DNA of 38,716 nucleotides, taken from an uncultured Atopobiaceae bacterium (GTDB lineage: Bacteria > Actinomycetota > Coriobacteriia > Coriobacteriales > Atopobiaceae). Under the pieces are notes generated by a model. It saw only the letters and a program-made list of their open reading frames with translations. It made no database searches and was not told the origin of the DNA. Location: contig CANPVI010000002.1 in assembly GCA_947581665.1 (NCBI GenBank), positions 1-38,716 on the forward strand, read 5' to 3'. The position numbers were made by a program, and so were the translations under genes. Shown one piece after another: positions 24,754 to 32,918 of this stretch (its first letter is position 1; every line of letters starts with the position of its first letter).

Positions 24754-25680
24754 CTAGACCTTGAGGTAGCGACGCATCGCGATGGCCGAGCCGAAGAGGC
24801 CGATCACCACGCCGATGGCGAGCATGATCACGTAGGTCCACGCGACGACGGCGGGATCGATCGTGAGCGTGAGGAACTGCAGGCTGTCGGCAAGGCGCGG
24901 CATGAGCACGCCCATGCCCACCTGCAGGCCGATGATGGCGAGGGCCGAGCCGATGAGCGCCTCGATGATGCCCTCCATGATGAACGGCCCGCGGATGAAG
25001 CCGTTGCTCGCGCCCACGAGGCGCATGATCGCGATCTCGCGACGGCGCGCGGCGATGGCGAGGCGGATCGTGTTGTTGATGAACACGAACGCCACGAAGA
25101 TGAGCATCACCACGAGTACGATGGCGATGATGCGGATGTAGTTCGCCACGGAGAAGAGCCGCTCGACGGTCTGCTGGCCGTACTGGATGGAGAGCTCCAC
25201 GTCCTCGGGATCATCGCACACGCTCTGGAACGCCGGGTCGGCCGCGAGCTTATCGGCCACGCCGGCCACTTCCTGGGGATCGGTGAGCTCGATCACGAGC
25301 GACGCCGGCACGGGGTTCTCGCCGTCGAGCGCCTCCACCGCCGCTGCGGCGTTCTTGTTCGACATCGTGGAGCGGTACTCCTCGAGGGCCTCTTCCTTGG
25401 ATTTGTAGGTCACCGTGTCCACGTACTCCCAGGTCTCGATGTCGTCTTGGAGCGCGTCGACGGCGGCCGAGGTGGCGTCGTCGGAGAGGAAGGCCTGGAT
25501 GGTGACCTGATCCTCCACCGAGCCCACCACGTTGGTGATGAGCGCGGAGCCGAGGATGAAGAACCCGATGATGAAGAGCGAGAGGAAGATGGTGACGATG
25601 GCTCCGAGGGCCGTCGACCAGCCGCGAAGGATGTGGTGGCCGGCCTCGCGAAGGGCGTAACCGAAATTAGAGGGCGCCAT
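24754..25680 (-). CDS. ftsX: Cell division protein FtsX
   Basis: Membrane partner of FtsE; the pair controls peptidoglycan hydrolases at the division site. The 308-residue product has four membrane helices: near residues 24-49, then after a large outside loop near 180-200, 228-250 and 275-300. The loop carries VTIQAFLSDDATSAAVDALQDDIETWEYVDTVTYKSKEEALEEY, typical of FtsX. RRREIAIMRLVGASNGFIRGPFIMEG is the conserved cytoplasmic loop. ATG 25680 lies inside the end of ftsE (14-base overlap) and AGGGGAGG precedes it. Confidence 0.96.
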   Translation of the reverse strand: MAPSNFGYALREAGHHILRGWSTALGAIVTIFLSLFIIGFFILGSALITNVVGSVEDQVTIQAFLSDDATSAAVDALQDDIETWEYVDTVTYKSKEEALEEYRSTMSNKNAAAAVEALDGENPVPASLVIELTDPQEVAGVADKLAADPAFQSVCDDPEDVELSIQYGQQTVERLFSVANYIRIIAIVLVVMLIFVAFVFINNTIRLAIAARRREIAIMRLVGASNGFIRGPFIMEGIIEALIGSALAIIGLQVGMGVLMPRLADSLQFLTLTIDPAVVAWTYVIMLAIGVVIGLFGSAIAMRRYLKV

Positions 25681-26938
25681 AGTAGCCGTAGCCTCCCCTC
25701 TCCTGGTCGCGCACGAGGTGGCCGTTCTCCAGCGCCACGACGCGCTTGCGCATGGAATCCACCATCTCGCGGTCGTGGGTGGCCATGATGACGGTGGTGC
25801 CGTTGCGGTTGATGGCCTCGAGCAGGCGCATGATGCCGAGCGAGATGGCGGGGTCGAGGTTGCCGGTGGGCTCGTCGCAGATGAGCAGCGGCGGCCGGTT
25901 CACCATGGCGCGCGCCACGGAGACGCGCTGCTGCTCGCCGCCGGAGAGCTGGTCGGGGAAGAGGTCCATCTTGTCCTCGAGGCCCACGAGGCGAAGCACC
26001 TCGGGCACCTGCACCTCGATGACCGCCTTGGGCTTGCCGATGCACTCGAGCGAGAAGGCCACGTTCTCATAGGTGGTGCGGTCCTGCAGGAGCTTGAAGT
26101 CCTGGAACACGCAGCCGATCTGCCTGCGCAAGAACGGCACCTTCCAGTTGCGCATCTTCGTGAGGCTCTGGCCGGCGACGAGGATCTCGCCGGAGGTCAC
26201 CTTGAGCTCGCGCGTGAGGAGGCGCAGGAAGGTGGACTTGCCGGAACCCGAGTGGCCGACGATGAAGACGAACTCGCCGGGGTAGATGTCGAGCGACACG
26301 TCCTCGAGCGCGGGCTTGTTCGGCTGCGCGGGGTAGATCTTCGTGACGTTGCGCATGGAGATCGTGGGCTCGAGGTCGCGATTGACCCGCGGCGCGTTCT
26401 CCTCGGAGCCGAGCGAGCTGTAGAGGCCATGCGGCGTGTAGCCGAGATCGGCGGCCTGCGCCTCGGGCGAGGTGGACGCCGTGACGGTCGTCACGGGGCC
26501 GGGCGCGGCGAACGGAGCATTCGAGGCGGCACCGGCCTGGACGCTCGGCACCGCGTGCGGAAGGTGCGAGACGGCGTAGGGGTCGGGCGCGGGCGGCGCG
26601 GGGACGGACGGCTTGGTCGCCGGCGCGGGGACGGACGGCTTGGTCGCCGGCGCGGCCCCCACGGGCACCTCGACCACGTCCTCGACGAAGGCGGCCACGG
26701 GCTCTGCCACAGGCGCGCTCGGTGGCACCTCGGTAAGGTAGTCGGGCACGCTCGCCACCGTGGGAACCACGGGCGCCACGTCGACGACTTCCGCCTCCTC
26801 CACCACGTCGAGCGACGGCTCGACGGCAGGCGCCCCGGGGGTGCCGGCGATGATGTTTGGCGTGTGATCCGCGCCCGGAACATCCGGAGTGGGACCTGCG
26901 GGCACGACGTCGCCGCCCCCGCGGAAATGATCTGCCAC
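25667..26938 (-). CDS. ftsE: Cell division ATP-binding protein FtsE with long disordered N-terminal extension
   Basis: Residues about 190-423 are a complete FtsE ABC ATPase: ISMRNVTKIYP, Walker A GHSGSGKST at 228-236, Q-loop CVFQDFKLL, signature LSGGEQQRV, Walker B LLICDEPTGNLDP, and switch His in IMATHDREMV. Typical FtsE is about 230 residues, so about 190 extra residues precede the domain. They are rich in Pro, Val, Ala and Glu, with a nine-residue perfect repeat (PATKPSVPA twice, residues 97-114) and no predicted fold. GTG 26938 has AAGGAG at six-base spacing. The downstream in-frame Met before the ABC domain (MRNVTKI) lacks a clear site. The reading frame and codon use are continuous, so the extension looks real. 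Confidence 0.93.
   Translation of the reverse strand: MADHFRGGGDVVPAGPTPDVPGADHTPNIIAGTPGAPAVEPSLDVVEEAEVVDVAPVVPTVASVPDYLTEVPPSAPVAEPVAAFVEDVVEVPVGAAPATKPSVPAPATKPSVPAPPAPDPYAVSHLPHAVPSVQAGAASNAPFAAPGPVTTVTASTSPEAQAADLGYTPHGLYSSLGSEENAPRVNRDLEPTISMRNVTKIYPAQPNKPALEDVSLDIYPGEFVFIVGHSGSGKSTFLRLLTRELKVTSGEILVAGQSLTKMRNWKVPFLRRQIGCVFQDFKLLQDRTTYENVAFSLECIGKPKAVIEVQVPEVLRLVGLEDKMDLFPDQLSGGEQQRVSVARAMVNRPPLLICDEPTGNLDPAISLGIMRLLEAINRNGTTVIMATHDREMVDSMRKRVVALENGHLVRDQERGGYGYYGAL
26600..26653. repeat. 27-base tandem repeat, two perfect copies, inside ftsE
   Basis: Bases 26600-26626 and 26627-26653 are identical. Each keeps the frame and encodes PATKPSVPA in the disordered FtsE extension. A recent slippage duplication is the simplest reading. 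Confidence 0.9.
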
Positions 26939-26979
26939 GGTGTGCTCCTTGAATCTGCGATTACGGACAGACAGCGGCA

Positions 26980-26985
26980 AGTATA
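26980..26985 (-). promoter_or_regulatory. Probable -10 box for ftsE
   Basis: TATACT on the minus strand lies 42 bases upstream of the ftsE GTG, in a 141-base divergent gap shared with the malic enzyme gene. The -35 match about 17 bases upstream is poor (TAGGGA), so this is tentative. Confidence 0.45.
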
Positions 26986-27079
26986 GCGGAGGATTGGCCG
27001 AGTCCCTAAAACTTGCATGGTACCCTCACGTTTGCGAAATCCGGCGCGCACGCGCCGCCACCCCACCACGGAGGAGCCC

Positions 27080-28261
27080 ATGGCCACAGACTACGCGGCA
27101 CTTTCAATGGAACTTCACGAGGAGCTCCGAGGGAAGATCGAGGTCACGTCCCGCGCGAGCGTATCGAGCGCGCACGATCTGTCGATCGCCTACACGCCCG
27201 GCGTCGCCGCGCCGTGCCTTGCCATCCAGCGCGAGCCCGAGCGCTCGTTCGAGCTCACGCGCAGGTGGAACACCGTGGCGGTCATCACGGATGGCAGCGC
27301 CGTGCTCGGGCTCGGCAACATCGGCCCCGAGGCCGGCATGCCCGTCATGGAGGGCAAGTGCGTGCTCTTCAAGGCGTTCGGCGGCGTCGACGCCATCCCG
27401 CTCTGCCTTCGCACGAACGACGTGGACGAGATCGTGCACACGGTGAGCCTCCTCGCGGGGAGCTTCGGTGGCATCAACTTGGAGGACATCGCGGCGCCGC
27501 GTTGCTTCGAGATCGAGCCCAAGCTCCAGGAGGCGGTGGACATCCCCGTCTTCCACGACGACCAGCACGGCACCGCCGTCGTGGTGGCGGCCGGGCTCAT
27601 CAACGCCCTCAAGCTCACGGGCAGGGACTTCGCGAGCCTGCGCGTCGTGCAAAACGGCCCGGGGGCCGCGGGAACGGCGATCATCAAGATGCTGCGCGCG
27701 CTCGGCGTGGAGGACATCGTGGCCGTGGACCGCGCGGGGATCGTCGAAGCGTCGCGCCCCGCCGGCTGTCCCGGCTACAAGGCCGAGCTCGCGATGATCA
27801 CGAACCCGCGCCACCTCACCGGCGGGCTCGCCGAGGCGCTCGTGGGTGCGGACGTGTTCATCGGCACGAGCGCGCCCGGCACGCTCTCGCAGGACATGGT
27901 CCGCACGATGGCGGCCGATCCGATCGTCTTCGCCTGCGCGAACCCCGACCCCGAGATCACGCCCGAGGACGCCCACGCCGCCGGCGCGGCGGTCGTCTCC
28001 ACGGGACGCTCGGACTACCCGAACCAGGTGAACAACGTGCTCGTGTTCCCGGGGCTCTTCCGCGGGGCGCTCGACGCGCGCGCGAGCCGCGTCACCGATG
28101 GCATGAAGGTTGCCGCGGCCTACGCGCTCGCGGGCCTCGTGGGAGACGACGAGCGTTCTTCGAGCTACATCATCCCGGAGCCCTTCGATCCCCGCGTGCG
28201 GGACGCCGTGGCGAAGGCCGTCTTCGACGCCGCGCGCGAAGGCGGGGTCGCCCGGGCGTAG
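27080..28261 (+). CDS. NAD(P)-dependent malic enzyme (malate dehydrogenase, decarboxylating)
   Basis: Converts malate to pyruvate and CO2 with reduction of NAD(P). The 393-residue product is the short bacterial form without the phosphotransacetylase-like tail of MaeB. Landmarks include LSIAYTPGVAAPCLAI near residues 34-49 with the general-acid Tyr, TDGSAVLGLGNIGPEAGMPVMEGK near 70-93 with the general-base Lys, LEDIAAPRCFEIE, VFHDDQHGTAVVVAAGLINAL with the metal-binding acidic residues, and the dinucleotide loop NGPGAAGTA. Cofactor preference cannot be read safely. ATG 27080 has GGAGGAG at 27070-27076; an earlier in-frame start at 27017 does not. It is divergent from ftsE and convergent with the lipoprotein gene. 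Confidence 0.94.
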   Translation: MATDYAALSMELHEELRGKIEVTSRASVSSAHDLSIAYTPGVAAPCLAIQREPERSFELTRRWNTVAVITDGSAVLGLGNIGPEAGMPVMEGKCVLFKAFGGVDAIPLCLRTNDVDEIVHTVSLLAGSFGGINLEDIAAPRCFEIEPKLQEAVDIPVFHDDQHGTAVVVAAGLINALKLTGRDFASLRVVQNGPGAAGTAIIKMLRALGVEDIVAVDRAGIVEASRPAGCPGYKAELAMITNPRHLTGGLAEALVGADVFIGTSAPGTLSQDMVRTMAADPIVFACANPDPEITPEDAHAAGAAVVSTGRSDYPNQVNNVLVFPGLFRGALDARASRVTDGMKVAAAYALAGLVGDDERSSSYIIPEPFDPRVRDAVAKAVFDAAREGGVARA

Positions 28262-28299
28262 CGCGAGGGAATCCGGCGAGGGGGGCGAGGGCCCCGCGC

Positions 28300-29844
28300 C
28301 TAGCCGCCGAGCACCGAGCCGTCGGCGAGGGTGAGCGTGTGGCCGTTGAAGTTCACCGTGCCGTGGTTCTCGAGCTCGGTGATCGAGCAGTCGGCGGTGA
28401 GCTTCCACGTGCACCCGGGCTCGACGATCACCGTGAGCGAACCGGGGTCATCCTCGCCGGGCCTCTCGAGGTTGATGGCACCCTCGAGCCGCGAGTTCTC
28501 GGTGAGGTGCACGGTCGCCCTCGAGAGGCGATCCACCACCACATCGCCCGAAAGCTGCTGGTGGACGCAGGTGAGCGTGGCGCTGCCGCCATTGGCTCCC
28601 GCCTCGCCCCAGCCGATCGAGCCGTCGTTTGCGGCCACGCGAAGCAGCGCGGCGTTCGCGTCGGCGTTCTGCACGCGCACGCCGTCGAGCGTGATGTCCG
28701 CGGTCACGTTCGTGACGAAGATGAGGTCGCCTGAGTTGTTCGTGAGCGAACCGCCGGAAAGCGCGAGGGTCGAGGTCTGCCTGGCCGCGCTGCGCTCACC
28801 GAAGACGAGGATGCCCTGCACGTTCACCGGCGCGTGCTCACCGCGACCGGTGTCCATGGAGCTCGCGATGGAGCAGGCGGAGAAGCTCGCCGACGCGCTC
28901 CCCGCGAGCACGAGCGCCTCGGCGTGCGCCGCCGTGAGCTTCGCGCCCTCTGCGGTGAAGGCCGAGGTCACCTGGAGCACCGGTGAATCGGTGCCGTTCG
29001 ACACGAGCTCGCCGCTCGCGACGCTGACCTCTCCGCGCGCCGTGGCGCGGATGGCCGGAGACTCCGTGCCCGAGGTGGTGAGCAGCGCGCCGTTCAAGGC
29101 GAGTGTGCCCTGGGCGCTCGCCACCACGGCGGGCGCGGAGGATTTCGTGGTCACGACCTCGGTTTTGTTCAGCACCGCCTCGGAGCCCTCGCCATAGGCG
29201 AAGACCCCGGCGGCGCCGTCGGCAGCCGACGTCACCGAGCCGCCATCCATCACGAGGCCGCCACCGCGCGAGACGAGGAGCGCGGAATCGAGCCCGAAGA
29301 GCCGCGCCTTCGAGAGGTCGGAGGGCTCGCCCCACTGCTCGACGGCGCAGTCCACGAGGATGACGTCGCGCGCGCTCACCCTGAGGGCGCTCTCATCCTC
29401 GGCGCGCGAGCGAAACTGCCGGCCGATGGAGGTGCCCGCCTCGCTGAGATCGGTCTTCGCGCTCCCCTGCTCGGCGGCTACGGTCTCTGCGTCCCTGGCC
29501 ACGGTGATGTCCGTGGCGCCATCTTCGAGCGCCACGAGCGTGATGAGGTCGTCGGTGGCGATGCCATCCGGCTCGAGCTCCTCGCCCGCGTCGGACACGA
29601 TGTGCGCCTTGGAGAGGTCGACGGTGATCGCGGCGTCGCCCGAGCGCTCGAACTCGTCGTCTTCCATATGGCCGGGCGCGAGCTGCAGGGTGGAGCCATC
29701 GACGCTTGCCACCTGGCCCACCACCTGCTCGCCGGGTTCGAGCTGGCTTGCCGCCTGGCCGCACGCCACGAGCACGCCGAGGGCCACCACGAAGGCGAGC
29801 GCGATCACGAGCATCGCGCGCACGTTGCCCTTGGGCTTGCCCAT
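28300..29844 (-). CDS. Predicted lipoprotein with beta-helix-like repeats, function unknown
   Basis: The 514-residue product starts with a lipoprotein signal (MGKPKGNVRAMLVIALAFVVALGVLVAC, lipid Cys at 28). The body is a run of short Gly/Ser/Thr/Ala/Val strands of about 20 residues, as in LALNGALLTTSGTESPAIRA, VSVASGELVSNGTDSPVLQV and LALSGGSLTNNSGDLIFV. These suggest a right-handed beta-helix, resembling carbohydrate-binding or adhesin-type surface proteins of gut anaerobes. There is no catalytic motif and no cell-wall sorting signal. ATG 29844 (GGGGAG just upstream) is chosen; ATG 29862 would add six residues. It converges on the malic enzyme gene and is divergent from the BTAD regulator. 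Confidence 0.8.
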   Translation of the reverse strand: MGKPKGNVRAMLVIALAFVVALGVLVACGQAASQLEPGEQVVGQVASVDGSTLQLAPGHMEDDEFERSGDAAITVDLSKAHIVSDAGEELEPDGIATDDLITLVALEDGATDITVARDAETVAAEQGSAKTDLSEAGTSIGRQFRSRAEDESALRVSARDVILVDCAVEQWGEPSDLSKARLFGLDSALLVSRGGGLVMDGGSVTSAADGAAGVFAYGEGSEAVLNKTEVVTTKSSAPAVVASAQGTLALNGALLTTSGTESPAIRATARGEVSVASGELVSNGTDSPVLQVTSAFTAEGAKLTAAHAEALVLAGSASASFSACSIASSMDTGRGEHAPVNVQGILVFGERSAARQTSTLALSGGSLTNNSGDLIFVTNVTADITLDGVRVQNADANAALLRVAANDGSIGWGEAGANGGSATLTCVHQQLSGDVVVDRLSRATVHLTENSRLEGAINLERPGEDDPGSLTVIVEPGCTWKLTADCSITELENHGTVNFNGHTLTLADGSVLGG

Positions 29845-30263
29845 GGTCTCCCCGCTTCCCATCGTGCGAAGGCGCGCTCCCCTGCGCTCGCCTCGCGCAT
29901 CTCCCGAACACAGTATGGGCCAGCCCACGAGATCATGGCCCCTCGTGCACACGTAAAACATTTCGAAATTTATGGATATTTCCAATGGGCCGATTCACAA
30001 TTGGGCTCGCCTCACGTCCAAACCCCCACGAAGACACATGGCCCTACCTCGGGGCTCTCACGCTTCACCCCGAAACGCGGAATACGGGGCAGCCCGCCTA
30101 CCTGCTGGTTGGGGTGCGGGCCTCGCACCTCGCGTTCGCTGAATCGTGGGGGTGGCCGCACGCTTCCCCTCAGTAGCGTCGCCATCCCGGAGAGTGCGCG
30201 GAAGGCGGCCTTGGGAGCCAGGGAGAAGCTCCGCGACCGCCCTCCTTGGCGAGGGGAGGACTC
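29845..30263. other. Divergent 419-base intergenic region
   Basis: It lies between the lipoprotein gene (minus) and the BTAD regulator (plus). A clearly AT-rich island at about 29950-30002 (including ATTTCGAAATTTATGGATAT) should hold the promoters, but I cannot fix exact boxes. From 30003 to 30250 the sequence is GC-rich, with partial stems such as GCCCGCC...GGTGCGGGC near 30093-30125, and could be a long leader. I see no tRNA or supportable gene. Confidence 0.6.
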
Positions 30264-32825
30264 ATGACGGGACGGGGAGAACTTTCAGGAGAGAGAAGGA
30301 CCACCGAGGAACTGGCATTGGCGATGGAGCTGCTCGAGCACGGTACGCTCGTCGAGCTTCAATCACTTGGATTCACCACCAGGGCACGTGACATCGACGA
30401 GGCGCTCTCGCGGCTGCCCCGGAGGATCGTCGTGGACCCGTGGTGCGGCTTCGCCTGCGCATCGTGCGACGACGCGTCCCGGCACGCGCTCTTCGCCCGG
30501 GCGGGGAAGCACCCCGAGCTCACGAGAGCCGTGCTCGAGGCCCTCTGCGCGCGAGGCGAGTTCGCCAGAGCCGGGAGCATCATCCGCGCGGCTGGCGGGG
30601 TGGAGGTCGGCGACCTCGTGGTTTCCCACTGCTTCGACTTCCTCAATCACGGCTTCAGGGAGCTCGTGGAGAACTACGTCTTCGACGACGCGTTCAAGGC
30701 CTCGCAGGTGGTGCGCACGCTCGTGTCCGCCGTGCTCAAGCTGCTGTTCACACCGCCGGACCGCTTCGGCCGGGCGCTCGTGGACGCGCTCGAATCCCTC
30801 CGCGCGCTCGAAGCGGGCACCTCGCGCGGCGACCTCACCGAGCGCGAGCACGTGCTTTGGACCCAGGCGCGCGCCCTCATGGGGCTCATCACCAGCTGGT
30901 CCACCTCGAAGACGATAAGCCCCTCGGAGGCGCTCACCCTGGGCGCCGCGCCCGTGGACGATGCACTCTCCCACACGCTCCTGAACCTCCAGGCCATCCA
31001 CGCCAACCGCCTGGACGGCGCCTACGAGCAGGCGTTCTTGCTCCTCCAGCGCATGGGGCCGGGCGGCGAGGAGCCCACGCTCGTCTCGTCGCTCGCGGCG
31101 GCTGAATACTTCGTGTGCGCCACGATCGCGGGCCGCGCGGTGCGCACGGAGGAGCGCGCCCTCTTGCATCGCGCGATCGATTTCCTCGACACGCAGGGCT
31201 TTCTCGTGCTCAGCCACTCCGTGGAGGGCTATGCGCTCGCGGTCCTCGGGCTCCTCGGGGAGGGAGGCCTCATCCCGCCCCTGCGCGACACGATGGAGCG
31301 GGTGGCACGGCACCCCGATTCGCGGCTGCGCGCGGCACTTCGGCTCGGGCTCGCCCTCATGCTCATTCGCAACCGGTCGCTTTTCGCCGCCTTCTCGATC
31401 ACGCGAAGCCTCACGGAGGACCTGCTCTGCGTGGGCGCCGAGACGCTCGCGCTTCTGGCCTACCCGGTGGAGACGCTCTCGCGCGAGCTCATGGGCGAGG
31501 CGGTGGAGGCCCCGCCCTCGGTGGAGAGCGAGGCCGCGCATCCCGCGCTCTCGTGCCTCGCGCGCCTCGTCTACGCCATCGCCTGCTCCATTCCCTCCAT
31601 CACCGACCACCTCGAGGAATTCTCCTTCGACGAGATGCTCGAGGAGGTCGTGCCCACTTTCGCGGTCGACGTCCTCGTGGAGCTCGTGCTCGAAAGCCCC
31701 TGGGACAAGGCCGGGATCTTTCGCCACCGCCTGCCCGCGCGCTGGGCGCGCCCCGGCCTCACCGCGCGCCTCGAGCTCGCCGACCTCGGGCTCTCCGGGC
31801 TCGCGGAGCTCTTCCCGCGCCTCTCGAAGCGAAGGGAGAGTCGCGAGACCGCCATCCTCGTGGCCGAGCCCACGGCGCACGCGCAACCCGCGCCCGCCCC
31901 GCGCCGCTCGCGCGCGAACGCGAAGGTCGATCCGCGCCAGCCTTCCCTCTTCGACGCACGGGCCACGGAGGAGGAGCCGCCCGCAATTCAGTTCCTCGAT
32001 GCCGAGACGCCGCTCTTGCAGCTCAAGCTCCTCGGGGACTTCGAGGTGATCGTGGGCGACCGCCGCATCGAGGAGGATGACTGGCGTCGCAAGGCCGCGC
32101 GCCTCATGCTCGAGATCCTCGCCATGGTGCCCACGCACTCCCTCACGCGCGCCGAGCTCTGCGAGCTCATCTGGCCGGATCGCGACTTCCTGCTCAGCCG
32201 CAACAACCTCTACTCGGTGGTGAGTTGCGTGCGCGAGACGCTCGGCTGCCGCGATGACAAGCCTCCCTACCTCGTGGTGGAGGAGGGTCGCATCACGCTC
32301 AACCCGAAGCTCGTGATGGTGGACGTGGACGAATTCGAGGCGCTCTGCAAGGAGGTGCTCTCGCACGCGGGCGATCGGACGTGGCGGCTCTCGCTCTGCC
32401 GCCACGTGAGCGCGCTCTACGCGGGCGGCCTGAGGATTCCCACGCAGGACGTGCGCGGCGACTTCGCGGCCAAGCAACGCACGCTCCATTCGCTCTACCT
32501 CGACGTGCAGGTGGAGGCGAGCGAGCTCGCGCTCAAGGAGGGACTCTCGAAGGAGGCGCTCTGGTTTGCCCAGACAGCGCGCGAGAAGGATCCGCTGCGC
32601 GAGGACGTGATGGCGTGCTACCTGCGCTCGCTTGCCGCCGACGGCCGCGCCAAGGAGATGGAGGACACCTTCGAGTCCTACCGCCAGCACCTCGCGCGCG
32701 AGCTGCGCGTCGTCCCCTCGGCGCGCATGGAGGCGCTCCATCACTCGCTCGCCCGCTGGCTCAAGAAGAACGAGCGTGGCGGCTATCCCGGAGAGCTCGA
32801 CCAGCGCATGCGAAGCCGCGGCTAG
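30264..32825 (+). CDS. Large BTAD-type transcriptional regulator (SARP-like C-terminal half)
   Basis: The 853-residue product ends in an OmpR-like winged helix (about 584-680: LQLKLLGDFEVIVGDRRI, KAARLMLEILAMVPTHSLTRAELCELIWPD, NNLYSVVSCVRETLG) followed by a BTAD tetratricopeptide-type domain (about 686-850, with GLSKEALWFAQTAREKDPLREDVMACYLRSLAADGRAKEME). This is the DNA-binding arrangement of SARP activators, but here it is at the C-terminus. Residues 1-530 are helical, rich in Leu, Ala and Arg, and I do not recognise them; there is no Walker A motif of an NB-ARC ATPase. A Pro/Arg-rich linker (about 532-575) joins the halves. ATG 30264 has GGGGAGGA at 30253-30260; an in-frame start at 30246 is weaker. 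Its target is unknown; the divergent lipoprotein is a candidate. Confidence 0.88.
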   Translation: MTGRGELSGERRTTEELALAMELLEHGTLVELQSLGFTTRARDIDEALSRLPRRIVVDPWCGFACASCDDASRHALFARAGKHPELTRAVLEALCARGEFARAGSIIRAAGGVEVGDLVVSHCFDFLNHGFRELVENYVFDDAFKASQVVRTLVSAVLKLLFTPPDRFGRALVDALESLRALEAGTSRGDLTEREHVLWTQARALMGLITSWSTSKTISPSEALTLGAAPVDDALSHTLLNLQAIHANRLDGAYEQAFLLLQRMGPGGEEPTLVSSLAAAEYFVCATIAGRAVRTEERALLHRAIDFLDTQGFLVLSHSVEGYALAVLGLLGEGGLIPPLRDTMERVARHPDSRLRAALRLGLALMLIRNRSLFAAFSITRSLTEDLLCVGAETLALLAYPVETLSRELMGEAVEAPPSVESEAAHPALSCLARLVYAIACSIPSITDHLEEFSFDEMLEEVVPTFAVDVLVELVLESPWDKAGIFRHRLPARWARPGLTARLELADLGLSGLAELFPRLSKRRESRETAILVAEPTAHAQPAPAPRRSRANAKVDPRQPSLFDARATEEEPPAIQFLDAETPLLQLKLLGDFEVIVGDRRIEEDDWRRKAARLMLEILAMVPTHSLTRAELCELIWPDRDFLLSRNNLYSVVSCVRETLGCRDDKPPYLVVEEGRITLNPKLVMVDVDEFEALCKEVLSHAGDRTWRLSLCRHVSALYAGGLRIPTQDVRGDFAAKQRTLHSLYLDVQVEASELALKEGLSKEALWFAQTAREKDPLREDVMACYLRSLAADGRAKEMEDTFESYRQHLARELRVVPSARMEALHHSLARWLKKNERGGYPGELDQRMRSRG

Positions 32826-32837
32826 CCGACCCGCATG

Positions 32838-32897
32838 TTCCGCCGCATAGCTCCAAAGGCTTCCGCGGCGTAGCCCAAAAGGCTTCCGCGGCGGAAA
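32838..32897. repeat. Short direct and inverted repeats between convergent genes
   Basis: AAAGGCTTCCGCGGCG occurs at 32855-32870 and 32878-32893. TTCCGCCGC at 32838-32846 pairs with GCGGCGGAA at 32888-32896. The stretch lies between the BTAD regulator stop and the DUF2207 gene stop and may end transcription in both directions. Confidence 0.6.
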
Positions 32898-32918
32898 GGG
32901 TTGGGGGATAGAGGATGG

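Noticed and set aside
30038-30142. A 34-codon frame starting ATGGCCCTACCTCGG in the leader of the BTAD regulator
   Set aside because: No ribosome binding site and no recognisable peptide.
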